A DNA stretch of 10,943 nt from Clostridiales bacterium (GCA_031273705.1 JAISRJ010000151.1:1-10943); one strand, 5' to 3'; shown: positions 1 through 6,514, numbered from the stretch's first letter. A program made the numbers and translations. The notes: generated by a model from the letters alone, not told the origin.

Positions 1-178
1 TCCGTACGGTCTTTTTAGCGCAATACCTCATCAGACGGCTACTTGCGTACCTGCTGCGGGTACGCGGCGCGGCCATCTTCTTTGTCTTGCGCCAAAAATT
101 CTCGTATGTCATTGGCAAAAGCTTACGCTCGTGTGAGTATAGTGTAAAAAGTCTCTCGCTTCCGCCGGGGGCTTTTTT
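1..178. other. Unassigned left-edge element with several hairpins
   Basis: I do not recognise a gene here. The stretch has a perfect 7-base stem (45-51 with 59-65, 7-base loop), a 5-base stem (66-70 with 89-93), and ends in a hairpin with a T-run (146-178). Three reading frames stay open over most of it: plus strand from base 3 to the TGA at 246-248, plus strand from base 2 to about 135, and minus strand from an ATG at 112 to the edge. None has a ribosome binding site in the window. Several overlapping open frames plus hairpins fit a structured RNA or a repeat element at least as well as a protein. It could also be the 3' end of a plus-strand gene that starts outside the window. Confidence 0.3.
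146..178 (+). terminator. Possible plus-strand intrinsic terminator
   Basis: Bases 146-155 can pair with 168-177 (five A-T, then G-C, and C-G pairs alternating with two T-G wobbles), followed by one further T. The wobbles form only in RNA copied from the plus strand; on the minus strand they become C-A mismatches. This suggests the hairpin ends a transcript entering from the left. The A-tract and T-tract form part of the stem, so its strength is uncertain. Confidence 0.35.
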
Positions 179-303
179 GGCGTTGATGTGTAGTTATCAC
201 CAAATGGACAAATTTTGGATACAAAACGGCGGGTATCGCCATTTTTGAAAAATACGGGCGAATACGCGCCCGCCGATTGATCCACACGATTGATCCAAAA
301 GAC
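179..303. other. Non-coding gap with small hairpins upstream of the first operon
   Basis: No gene is supported here. Three small dyads are visible: 200-204 with 214-218; 223-231 with 237-245 (complete only on the minus strand, where the one C-A mismatch becomes a T-G wobble); and a perfect 6-base stem, 255-260 with 267-272. None has a convincing T-run on the plus strand. The stretch ends in the direct repeat at 274-297. It most likely holds the upstream control region of the oxidoreductase operon. Confidence 0.4.
274..297. repeat. Tandem 11-base direct repeat CGATTGATCCA
   Basis: CGATTGATCCA occurs at 274-284 and again at 287-297, identical and 13 bases apart. It lies just upstream of the proposed -35 region of the first operon, where tandem activator sites are usually placed. 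The protein that binds it, if any, is unknown; the XRE-cupin regulator encoded in the same operon is one candidate. Confidence 0.6.
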
Positions 304-341
304 TTGACTTTTTTTTCAGCTTTCTGTAAGGTAACTATATT
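304..341 (+). promoter_or_regulatory. Probable promoter of the 2-oxoacid oxidoreductase operon
   Basis: Two readings are possible. TTTTCA (313-318), a 17-base spacer and TATATT (336-341) give a good -10 with a fair -35. TTGACT (304-309), a 17-base spacer and TAAGGT (327-332) give a good -35 with a poor -10. The first would put the transcript start near 348, only a few bases ahead of the ribosome binding site GGAGG (351-355). This is the only plausible promoter found between the left edge and the first start codon. Confidence 0.4.
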
Positions 342-360
342 GTCTGTTTTGGAGGAAAAT

Positions 361-1053
361 ATGTTGGAATCGCGCCTTACTGTTTTCGCGGGGCACTATG
401 GAAGCGGAAAGACCAACCTTTCGGTTAATTACGCGTTCTATCTAAGGAATAAGTTTCCAAATAATAGAATCGCGCTTGCGGATTTAGATATTGTTAACCC
501 TTATTTTAGAAGTCTGGACGCCGCGCAAAGTTTGAACGCGCGCGGTATAGAAGTGATTGCCTCCGCTTACGCGAATACGAATCTGGACGCGCCCGCTTTG
601 CCAAGTGAAGTTTACAGTGTTTTCGACGATCCGCGGTGCTACGCCATTATTGATTTGGGCGGGGATGATCGCGGGGCGAATGTTCTGGGCAGATATTTTG
701 ATTATATTACCCAAGACATTGACATGCTGCTGGTTTGTAATATGTATCGCCCACTATCCCGCGATCCGCGACAGATTGCGTGTATTAAGGAAGAAATTGA
801 ATCCGCCGCTAAGATAAAATTTACCGGAATAGTAAATAACTCCAATCTGGGCAGCATTACTTCGGCGTTAGATATAACAAACAGTCTTGAGTACATACAC
901 GCCGCGTCTGAATTGTGTGGCTTGCCGATTGTTTTTACTTCTGTAAAAAAAGATTTGATTCAAAATATTACGGTTCCTGCTTTTGGGATTGATCCTGTTT
1001 TTGAAATTGAAATAGTGAAAATAGGAGGGAATAGATATGGTGAATTTTTATAA
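361..1053 (+). CDS. P-loop ATPase (CobQ/MinD/ParA-like) of the oxidoreductase operon
   Basis: A 230-residue soluble protein. Walker A is GHYGSGKT (residues 11-18), an Asp-rich segment DLDIVNPYFR (41-50) follows, Walker B is IIDLGGDD (96-103), and GIVNNSNLG (156-164) sits where this class recognises the base. It lacks the second signature lysine (KGG) of true ParA/MinD proteins, so a role in plasmid or chromosome partition is unlikely. The start at 361 is preferred to an upstream in-frame TTG at 277 because GGAGG lies five bases ahead and homology-like sequence begins there. It overlaps the next gene by 17 bases, so the two are translationally coupled. Its position at the head of the oxidoreductase operon suggests a role in assembling or activating that enzyme, but this is inference; no catalytic function can be assigned. 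Confidence 0.8.
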   Translation: MLESRLTVFAGHYGSGKTNLSVNYAFYLRNKFPNNRIALADLDIVNPYFRSLDAAQSLNARGIEVIASAYANTNLDAPALPSEVYSVFDDPRCYAIIDLGGDDRGANVLGRYFDYITQDIDMLLVCNMYRPLSRDPRQIACIKEEIESAAKIKFTGIVNNSNLGSITSALDITNSLEYIHAASELCGLPIVFTSVKKDLIQNITVPAFGIDPVFEIEIVKIGGNRYGEFL

Positions 1054-1246
1054 GGACCGATGCAAGGGCTGTTCGCTGTGTGTTGACGCGTGTCCTAAAA
1101 AAATAATTCGTTTGGCGCGCGACGAAATGAACGCAAAGGGTTTTCACCCCGCGGAATGTATAGAGCAGTCGAAATGTATTAGCTGCGCTTTCTGCGCGAT
1201 TATGTGTCCGGATGTCGTTATAACGGTTACGAAAGGAGAGAATTGA
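1037..1246 (+). CDS. korD: 2-oxoacid:ferredoxin oxidoreductase, delta (2x[4Fe-4S]) subunit
   Basis: A 69-residue dicluster ferredoxin. Cysteines 9, 12, 15 and 19 (CKGCSLCVDACP) and 47, 50, 53 and 57 (CISCAFCAIMCP) give two complete [4Fe-4S] sites; C41 is extra. In four-subunit oxidoreductases this subunit carries electrons from the thiamine-bound intermediate in the alpha-beta core to external ferredoxin. GGAGGG lies seven bases ahead of the ATG, inside the end of the ATPase gene. The stop overlaps the next start (TGATG), so it is coupled to the alpha gene. The fused order delta-alpha-beta-gamma is usual for VOR/KOR operons of Clostridia. A free ferredoxin is less likely given the tight gene packing. 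Confidence 0.9.
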   Translation: MVNFYKDRCKGCSLCVDACPKKIIRLARDEMNAKGFHPAECIEQSKCISCAFCAIMCPDVVITVTKGEN

Positions 1247-2310
1247 TGGAACGCGTTCTGATGAAGGGTAACGAAGCTATCGCCGAGGCCGCGATAATGG
1301 CGGGTTGCAGGCATTTTTTCGGATACCCCATAACCCCGCAAACAGAAGTCGCAGCTTATATGTCGAAACGTTTGCCCAAGCTGGGCGGCGTGTACCTGCA
1401 AGCGGAAAGCGAAGTCGCCTCTATAAATATGGTTCTGGGCGCATCCGCGGCCGGCGTCCGCGCTATGACCTCTTCTTCCAGCCCGGGAATCTCTCTTATG
1501 AGCGAGGGTATCTCTTACATGGCGGGTTGTGATCTTCCGGCTGTTATTGTGAATATTCAGCGCGGAGGACCGGGTCTGGGGGGAATTCAACCTTCGCAGG
1601 CGGACTATTTTCAGGCTACACGCTCGGTAGGCCACGGGGATTTTCATGTTATTGCGCTTTCTCCCAACTGCGTACAAGAAATGTCGGATCTTACCCAATC
1701 CGCGTTCGATCTGGCGGATATTTACCGCTGTCCTGTAATGATACTGGGCGACGGCATATTGGGTCAGATGATGGAGCCGGTGGAACTGCGTCGTATTCCG
1801 GAACGCGAGTTGCCCGCCAAAGATTGGATTACCAGCGGTACGGCCGGCAAACGCGGGCATAATATAGTTAATTCGCTGATTTTAAAGCCGGAAGCCTTGG
1901 AACAATCCAACTTTGATCGTTTTGATAGATATAAACTCATTGAAGAATCCGAAGCCCTGTGTGAAGAGTATATGACGGACGACGCCGATATTGTGCTTGC
2001 CGCGTATGGGGCGGCTTCCCGAATTTCTAAAAACGCGGTTTTGGCGGCACGGGCGCGCGGGATAAAGGCCGGGCTGCTGCGTCCTCTAACTTTATGGCCG
2101 TTTCCCAAAAAGAATTTTGCCGCTGCCGCAGCCTACGCTCAGGCATTTATAAGTGTAGAAATGAGTATGGGTCAAATGATAGAGGATGTAAAACTGGCGA
2201 CAGAATGTAAAAAACCGGTAGCCCTTTGCGCGAGGACCGGCGGCATGGTTCATTCTCCCGACGAGATTTTGGCAAAGATTATTTCGGTGAACGGAGGTAA
2301 TTATAATTGA
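1246..2310 (+). CDS. vorB: 2-oxoacid:ferredoxin oxidoreductase, alpha subunit (VorB/KorA type)
   Basis: A 354-residue subunit of the cytoplasmic enzyme that converts a 2-oxoacid plus CoA to acyl-CoA, CO2 and reduced ferredoxin. The N-terminal opening KGNEAIAEAAIMAGCRHFFG with YPITPQTEV is typical of the VorB/KorA pyrimidine-binding domain; SSSSPGISLMSEG and the Gly-rich GGPGLGG follow. A transketolase C-terminal-like domain fills roughly residues 240-340. Start: ATG at 1246 has AAGGAGAG upstream and overlaps the previous stop by one base; a further in-frame ATG at 1204 lies inside korD and has no site of its own. Sequence resemblance favours branched-chain 2-oxoacids (VOR) over 2-oxoglutarate, but subunit sequence alone does not settle the substrate. 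The length is normal for four-subunit enzymes. Confidence 0.93.
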   Translation: MERVLMKGNEAIAEAAIMAGCRHFFGYPITPQTEVAAYMSKRLPKLGGVYLQAESEVASINMVLGASAAGVRAMTSSSSPGISLMSEGISYMAGCDLPAVIVNIQRGGPGLGGIQPSQADYFQATRSVGHGDFHVIALSPNCVQEMSDLTQSAFDLADIYRCPVMILGDGILGQMMEPVELRRIPERELPAKDWITSGTAGKRGHNIVNSLILKPEALEQSNFDRFDRYKLIEESEALCEEYMTDDADIVLAAYGAASRISKNAVLAARARGIKAGLLRPLTLWPFPKKNFAAAAAYAQAFISVEMSMGQMIEDVKLATECKKPVALCARTGGMVHSPDEILAKIISVNGGNYN

Positions 2311-3047
2311 CAGTTTTTGAGAGACCTAAAGCGTTATCGGATGTGGCGACCCATTATTGTCCCGGGTGTACTCACGGTATAATCCATCGATTGATTGCCG
2401 AAGCGCTGGACGAATTGGATCTTACGGGCAGAACCGTCGGAATCGCGCCGGTGGGGTGCGCGGTGATGGCTTATGATTATTTTGAATGCGATATGATTCA
2501 GGCGGCGCACGGTCGCGCCCCCGCCGTCGCCACAGGCGTAAAACGTGCAATCCCCGAAAACATTGTTTTTACATATCAGGGCGACGGGGATTTGGCGGCG
2601 ATTGGAGCGGCCGAGACACTTCACGCGGCGGCGCGCGGCGAAAAGATAACCATAATTTTTGTAAATAACGCCATTTATGGAATGACCGGCGGTCAAATGG
2701 CTCCAACATCCTTGCCGGGACAGATTACCCAAACTTCTCCTTATGGCAGAGATGTGGAATCCGCGGGCTATCCTATAAAAGTGTGCGAGCTGTTGGCGAC
2801 TATGAACGGTACATTTTACGCGGAACGAGTGTCGGTGAACACCGTAAAGAATGTAAGGGCGGCTAAAAATGCCGTAAAAAAAGCTTTTGATTATCAAAAT
2901 CAAGGCAAAGGACTGTCTATTGTAGAAATAATTTCCACTTGCCCCACAAACTGGGGGCTTAGCCCTCAAAAGTCTTTGGATTGGCTGGCGCAAAACATGA
3001 TTCCGTATTATCCCCTGGGGGTTTATAGAGACAGGGGGGCGGAATAA
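2307..3047 (+). CDS. korB: 2-oxoacid:ferredoxin oxidoreductase, beta (thiamine diphosphate) subunit
   Basis: A 246-residue subunit that binds thiamine diphosphate and Mg2+: GDGDLAAIG (92-100) starts the cofactor motif and NN (120-121) ends it. HYCPGCTHG (16-24), VGCAV (49-53) and the late STCPTNWG supply cysteines expected to hold a [4Fe-4S] cluster in this family. AHGRAPAVATGVKRA is typical of KorB/VorA proteins. The start is TTG at 2307, overlapping the alpha stop in the four bases TTGA, with GGAGG at 2293-2297. It forms the catalytic core with the alpha subunit, and its stop overlaps the gamma start (TAATG). The identification as a beta subunit is firm; the substrate remains open between branched-chain 2-oxoacids, 2-oxoglutarate and others. 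Confidence 0.93.
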   Translation: MTVFERPKALSDVATHYCPGCTHGIIHRLIAEALDELDLTGRTVGIAPVGCAVMAYDYFECDMIQAAHGRAPAVATGVKRAIPENIVFTYQGDGDLAAIGAAETLHAAARGEKITIIFVNNAIYGMTGGQMAPTSLPGQITQTSPYGRDVESAGYPIKVCELLATMNGTFYAERVSVNTVKNVRAAKNAVKKAFDYQNQGKGLSIVEIISTCPTNWGLSPQKSLDWLAQNMIPYYPLGVYRDRGAE

Positions 3048-3583
3048 TGGGCGACGCCGTAATTCTTGTAGCGGGGTTTGGCGGACAGGGGATTTTGTTT
3101 GCGGGTAAATTTCTGGTGTATGCCGGAATGCTGCAAGGTAAGCATGTTAGCTGGCTGCCGTCCTACGGCCCGGAAATGCGCGGCGGCACCGCCAATTGCA
3201 GTGTAATAATCAGCGACCGGCCTATAGGATCGCCTATTGCCGAAACTCCTAATATTCTCGTCGTTATGAACACTCCGTCATTGGACGCGTTTGAGAAAAG
3301 TTGCGTATCCGGAGGGCGGATATTTGTGGATAGCTCTTTAATCGAGAGGAAAATTGTTCGTGACGATGTGACCGGCTTTTATATCCCCGCTACCAGGCTG
3401 GCGGATGAGGATAAATTAAAAGGTCTGGCTAATATGATTATGGTGGGGAAGATTATCCGCGAGACGGGGATCTGCGACAGTGATGAAATGGAAGCCGCGC
3501 TAAATAAAATCGTACCCGAACGCAAAAAGAATATGTTGGAAGCTAATTTACGGGCCATTAATCTGGGATATATTTCTGCGTAA
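3047..3583 (+). CDS. korC: 2-oxoacid:ferredoxin oxidoreductase, gamma subunit
   Basis: A 178-residue protein of the POR gamma / KorC family. AGFGGQGILFAGK (residues 9-21) is the glycine-rich N-terminal motif, and PSYGPEMRGGTANCSV is the strongly conserved segment of these subunits, thought to help CoA binding and core packing. The ATG overlaps the beta stop by one base, so all four subunit genes are coupled in one message. The four-gene set is complete with no frameshift. A 59-base gap with no clear promoter or terminator follows before the regulator gene, which is therefore probably part of the same transcript. Confidence 0.92.
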   Translation: MGDAVILVAGFGGQGILFAGKFLVYAGMLQGKHVSWLPSYGPEMRGGTANCSVIISDRPIGSPIAETPNILVVMNTPSLDAFEKSCVSGGRIFVDSSLIERKIVRDDVTGFYIPATRLADEDKLKGLANMIMVGKIIRETGICDSDEMEAALNKIVPERKKNMLEANLRAINLGYISA

Positions 3584-3642
3584 AAGCCCTTGCGGCACGG
3601 GGTTATATCTATAGCGATTTTAAAAATATCAGGGGTGATTAT

Positions 3643-4197
3643 GTGACCGAGCAATTGACGGAAATCGGCGGACGGTTGTCTGCTTTGCGAGAAATTATGG
3701 AGTATGATTCCCAGACAATGGCGGATAAATTAGCTGTATCCGTAGACGAGTATTTGAAATATGAGCGGGGCGAAATGGATTTTTCTTTTAGCTTTTTGTA
3801 TAACGCCGCCAATATTTTGGGGGTGGATGTACAGGATTTGATTAGCGGCGAGTCTCCCAAACTTTCAAAATACGCGCTGGTAAGAGCCGGAGAAGGCTAT
3901 GACATAACTCGGCGCAAGGCTTACGAGTACAAACATTTGGCATATACATTCAGAAACAAAAAGGGCGAGCCGTTTCTGGTTACTGTCGAGCCGAAACAAA
4001 ATGGCGACATGCCGACTCTGCATTCTCACGACGGTCAGGAATTTGATTACATGCTGTCGGGCAGTATGTTGTTTTATTTGGACGATACCGTGATGACTCT
4101 TAATCCGGGCGATAGTATTTATTATGATTCGTCCGTTCCGCACGCTATGAAGACAGAAGATACCGCCGCGACATTTTTGGCGGTCGTGATTAGGTAG
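3643..4197 (+). CDS. XRE-family regulator with C-terminal cupin domain
   Basis: A 184-residue predicted DNA-binding regulator. An XRE helix-turn-helix spans about residues 8-68 (MADKLAVSVDEYLKYERGE, then LYNAANILGVDVQDLISG). A cupin fold spans about 105-184, with metal-type ligands H127, H129, E133 and H167 (HSHDGQE and VPHAM) and the turn LNPGDSIYYD. In such proteins the cupin usually senses a small molecule and the HTH binds operator DNA. The start is GTG at 3643 with AGGGGTG at 3631-3637; the overlapping ATG at 3641 runs straight into a stop. It lies between the oxidoreductase genes and the acyl-CoA synthetase, whose ribosome binding site begins at its stop codon. It probably controls this operon, perhaps through the direct repeat at 274-297, sensing an acid or acyl-CoA; this is inference. 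Confidence 0.85.
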   Translation: MTEQLTEIGGRLSALREIMEYDSQTMADKLAVSVDEYLKYERGEMDFSFSFLYNAANILGVDVQDLISGESPKLSKYALVRAGEGYDITRRKAYEYKHLAYTFRNKKGEPFLVTVEPKQNGDMPTLHSHDGQEFDYMLSGSMLFYLDDTVMTLNPGDSIYYDSSVPHAMKTEDTAATFLAVVIR

Positions 4198-4206
4198 GAG
4201 GGCACA

Positions 4207-5895
4207 GTGGCGATTTACGAAAAATTTACCGGGATGTCTCGCGAAGCGTTTTCCTCATTTAAAGATCTGCAAGATAATTTTAAAATAAATTACGCTCCTG
4301 ATTTTAACTTTGCCTTTGACGTCCTGGATGTCCTGGCGAAGGAATCGCCGGATAAGCTCTGTATGGTCTGGGTCGGGAAGGACGGAGAGGAGCGAAAAAT
4401 TACTTTTTCCGAGATGTCGCGCAGATCTAATCAGGCGGCGAATTATTTTACATCCTTGGGCATTAAAAAGGGCGATTTTGTTCTGCTGGTACTTAAAAGA
4501 AGCTATTTTTTTTGGTATTGTGTAATGGGTCTTTCAAAAATCGGGGCTGTCGCCGTTCAGGCCACACATTTATTAACCGCTAAGGATTATATTTATAGGT
4601 GCAACGCCGCCGATATAAAAATGGCCGTTATAACCGGCGACGGCGACTGCGCGCGTCATTTTGACGAAGGTGAGCCTTACAACACCGTCGAATTAAAGGC
4701 TTTGATTAAAAAAAGCCAAAGTAAACAGGCGGGGGAAAGCTGGCTGGATTTTGAGGCCGGACTTTATTCGGCGTCCGATGTTTGGGACAGAAGCATGACC
4801 GAAGATATACAAGCCACGGACACCATGCTGGTAAGTTTTTCCTCAGGCACCACCGGATACCCCAAGATGGTTCGGCATGACTTTACCTACGCGTTGGGGC
4901 ATATCATGACAGGCGTGTTCTGGCACAGGGTGCGGGACGGCGGACTGCATTTTACAATTTCGGATACAGGCTGGTTAAAATCCCTTTGGGGTAAACTTTA
5001 TGGTCAATGGCTGGGTGAAAGCGCTGTTTTCGTCTACGATTTTGATAGATTTAACGCCGCGGATATTCTCGCGAAAATTGAAAAGTATAAGATTACAACG
5101 TTTTGCGCTCCGCCGACTATGTTACGCATGATGGTCGCGGAGAATATGAAATCTTATGATCTTTCTTCTTTAAAACACTGCTGCACCGCCGGCGAAGCTC
5201 TTAATCCGGATACATTCGCTAAATGGAAAGAATATACCGGTTTGGAGATTTATGAGGGCTTTGGGCAGACCGAGACTACTATTACAGCCGGAGTGCTGTA
5301 TCCTTTTACACAGCCGATCCCCGGTTCTATGGGCAAACCGATTCCAGGCTACAACCTGATGGTAGCGGATGAAAAGGGCGAAGAAACATCGGCGGGTGTT
5401 ACGGGTGAAATCTGTATTAGATTAGAAAACGTAACTAAACCTGTAGGGCTGTTTAGCGGATACTATAAGAACCAAGAAGCTGACGCCCTTGTATTCAACA
5501 AGGGTCTGTATCACAGCGGCGACACCGCCTATACGGACGAAGCCGGTTATTTGTGGTATGTAGGGCGAAACGACGATATTATAAAATCCTCCGGATACAG
5601 AATAGGTCCTTTTGAGGTCGAAAGCGTTTTGCTGGAACATCCCGCTGTCCTGGAAGCGGCTGTTACCGGTGTTCCCGACCCGGTAAGGGGTTTAAACGTA
5701 AAGGCGACTGTCGTATTGTCTAAGGGTTATGAGCCGTCCGAGGATATGGTTAAAGAGTTGCAGGCATATGTTAAGACTCATACCGCGCCATACAAGTATC
5801 CGCGCGTTATCGAATTTGTACCGGAACTGCCGAAAACAATCAGTGGGAAGATAAAACGCGTTGAGATTAGAGCAAAAGATCAGGGGTATGTGTAA
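4207..5895 (+). CDS. AMP-forming acyl-CoA synthetase (acetyl/medium-chain type)
   Basis: A 562-residue enzyme of the adenylate-forming superfamily that turns a carboxylic acid, ATP and CoA into acyl-CoA, AMP and PPi. Motifs in order: the ATP loop SSGTTGYPK (212-220), YEGFGQTET (349-357), YHSGD (435-439), YVGRNDDIIKSSGYRIGPFE (451-470) and PKTISGKIKR (542-551), where K548 is the expected catalytic lysine. It resembles the medium-chain acyl-CoA synthetases and short-chain acetyl-CoA synthetase relatives more than phenylacetate-CoA ligase. The start is GTG at 4207, with AGGAGGG at 4196-4202. As last gene of the oxidoreductase operon it may activate the acid whose CoA ester that enzyme makes or uses. 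The actual acid (acetate, branched-chain or aromatic) cannot be read from the sequence. Confidence 0.88.
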   Translation: MAIYEKFTGMSREAFSSFKDLQDNFKINYAPDFNFAFDVLDVLAKESPDKLCMVWVGKDGEERKITFSEMSRRSNQAANYFTSLGIKKGDFVLLVLKRSYFFWYCVMGLSKIGAVAVQATHLLTAKDYIYRCNAADIKMAVITGDGDCARHFDEGEPYNTVELKALIKKSQSKQAGESWLDFEAGLYSASDVWDRSMTEDIQATDTMLVSFSSGTTGYPKMVRHDFTYALGHIMTGVFWHRVRDGGLHFTISDTGWLKSLWGKLYGQWLGESAVFVYDFDRFNAADILAKIEKYKITTFCAPPTMLRMMVAENMKSYDLSSLKHCCTAGEALNPDTFAKWKEYTGLEIYEGFGQTETTITAGVLYPFTQPIPGSMGKPIPGYNLMVADEKGEETSAGVTGEICIRLENVTKPVGLFSGYYKNQEADALVFNKGLYHSGDTAYTDEAGYLWYVGRNDDIIKSSGYRIGPFEVESVLLEHPAVLEAAVTGVPDPVRGLNVKATVVLSKGYEPSEDMVKELQAYVKTHTAPYKYPRVIEFVPELPKTISGKIKRVEIRAKDQGYV

Positions 5896-5935
5896 ACCGT
5901 TTATTTTTGAAATCGCTATATGGACAAATACGAAC

Positions 5936-5964
5936 TAGCCAATTCGCTTAAAACATGTTAAAAT
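5936..5964 (+). promoter_or_regulatory. Promoter of the hnd hydrogenase operon (extended -10)
   Basis: TGTTAAAAT at 5956-5964 reads as an extended -10 (TG, one base, TAAAAT). TAGCCA at 5936-5941, 17 bases upstream, matches four of six bases of the -35 consensus. A transcript starting near 5971 would have a leader of about 37 bases before the TTG start. The weak -35 is common with extended -10 promoters. Confidence 0.5.
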
Positions 5965-5972
5965 GTCAACCT
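5955..5972. promoter_or_regulatory. Rex-like operator candidate over the -10
   Basis: ATGTTAAAATGTCAACCT matches the clostridial/firmicute Rex pattern TTGTTAA-N4-TTAACAA at 10 of 14 defined positions, with half-sites GTTAA and TCAAC four bases apart. It covers the -10 and the transcript start, as expected for a repressor site. Rex senses NADH/NAD+ and commonly represses fermentation and hydrogenase genes. The 3' end of the site is weak, so this is a candidate only. Confidence 0.35.
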
Positions 5973-6007
5973 GTACCAAGTTCGTATTTATTTAAGGAGG
6001 TGTCTTT

Positions 6008-6514
6008 TTGGCTCAAGAAGCGGCGGAAGTTGAAATTAAGGGCAGTTATCCGGAAATTGATGAGTATTACGAAAGTATGCCGGATAAAAACGGCGCTCTT
6101 ATTCCTGTAATGCACAAGGCGCAGCAGGTATATGGCTGGCTTTCTGAGGATGTACAGCTTTATATCTCACATTTATTGGGTGTGCCGGCGTCCAAGGTCT
6201 ACGGGGTCGCAACATTTTATTCATTGTTTAATCTGGAGCGCAAGGGCAAATTTAGAGTCAATGTTTGCTTGGGTACCGCTTGTTATGTGCGCGGCGCGGA
6301 AAAAGTGCTTGCGGCGTTTGAAAATGAATTGGATATTAAAAACACCGAGACCACAAAAGACGGTTTGTTCACTTTAAGTTCAATTCGCTGTGTGGGCGCT
6401 TGCGGGCTGGCTCCGGTCGTTATGGTAAATGACAAGGTTTTTGGGCGTGTAAACCCGGATGATGTGAAGCGCATTGTGGATGAATTTTTGAGCAAAGTAG
6501 GTGATATTGCTTGA
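6008..6514 (+). CDS. hndA: [FeFe]-hydrogenase subunit HndA (NuoE/HydC-like, [2Fe-2S])
   Basis: A 168-residue thioredoxin-like [2Fe-2S] protein of the NuoE/HydC family. Cysteines C87 and C92 (CLGTAC) and C128 and C132 (CVGAC) are the four cluster ligands. An N-terminal helical part includes YGWLSEDVQ, VYGVATFYSLF and similar family segments. The length fits HndA. The start is TTG at 6008, six bases after the strong site AAGGAGGTG, so the non-ATG start is credible. In the complex it is a soluble electron-transfer subunit next to the flavin subunit. It is the first gene of the operon and overlaps hndB by four bases (TTGA). It could equally be called hydC or nuoE; the following genes decide for a hydrogenase. 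Confidence 0.92.
   Translation: MAQEAAEVEIKGSYPEIDEYYESMPDKNGALIPVMHKAQQVYGWLSEDVQLYISHLLGVPASKVYGVATFYSLFNLERKGKFRVNVCLGTACYVRGAEKVLAAFENELDIKNTETTKDGLFTLSSIRCVGACGLAPVVMVNDKVFGRVNPDDVKRIVDEFLSKVGDIA

Larger units (their letters stand above)
5926..5989. repeat. Perfect 11-base inverted repeat flanking the hydrogenase promoter
   Basis: AAATACGAACT at 5926-5936 is the exact reverse complement of AGTTCGTATTT at 5979-5989. The arms are separated by 42 bases and their centres are 53 bases apart, close to five turns of DNA, so both would lie on the same face. The left arm sits upstream of the -35 and the right arm just upstream of the ribosome binding site. It could be a pair of operator half-sites for a looping repressor. 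A stem in a read-through transcript is the alternative. Confidence 0.6.
5896..6007. other. Intergenic control region between oxidoreductase and hydrogenase operons
   Basis: This 112-base gap has no T-run hairpin that would clearly end the first operon, so read-through is possible. It carries an extended -10 promoter, a Rex-like site over that -10, and an 11-base inverted repeat around both (listed separately). The ribosome binding site AAGGAGGTG (5994-6002) of the hydrogenase operon closes it. Confidence 0.6.

Noticed and set aside
1..112. Minus-strand 37-codon basic open frame from an ATG at 112, running off the left edge
   Set aside because: It has no ribosome binding site, and overlapping plus-strand frames are equally open, so it is not called as a gene.
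277..360. In-frame TTG start 84 bases upstream of the P-loop ATPase start
   Set aside because: It lies inside the direct repeat, has no ribosome binding site, and spans the proposed promoter. The ATG at 361 has GGAGG at the right distance and begins family-like sequence.
489..498. TTGTTAACCC resembling a Rex half-site
   Set aside because: It lies deep in the ATPase coding region, has no second half-site, and is far from any promoter.
1204..1245. Upstream ATG extending the alpha subunit by 14 residues
   Set aside because: It is inside korD with no ribosome binding site; the ATG at 1246 has AAGGAGAG and the expected family N-terminus.
1144..1860. Long minus-strand open frame of 238 codons opposite the alpha subunit gene
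   Set aside because: It is antisense to a clear coding gene, gives a low-complexity Arg/His-rich product and matches no family I know; it is a frame shadow.
2334..2993. 219-codon minus-strand open frame opposite the beta subunit gene
   Set aside because: It is antisense to a firm thiamine-diphosphate subunit gene and has no recognisable domain.
3584..3642. Possible terminator or promoter in the gap before the regulator gene
   Set aside because: Only a short CCC/GGG dyad with too small a loop is visible, with no T-run, and no -35/-10 pair has good spacing.
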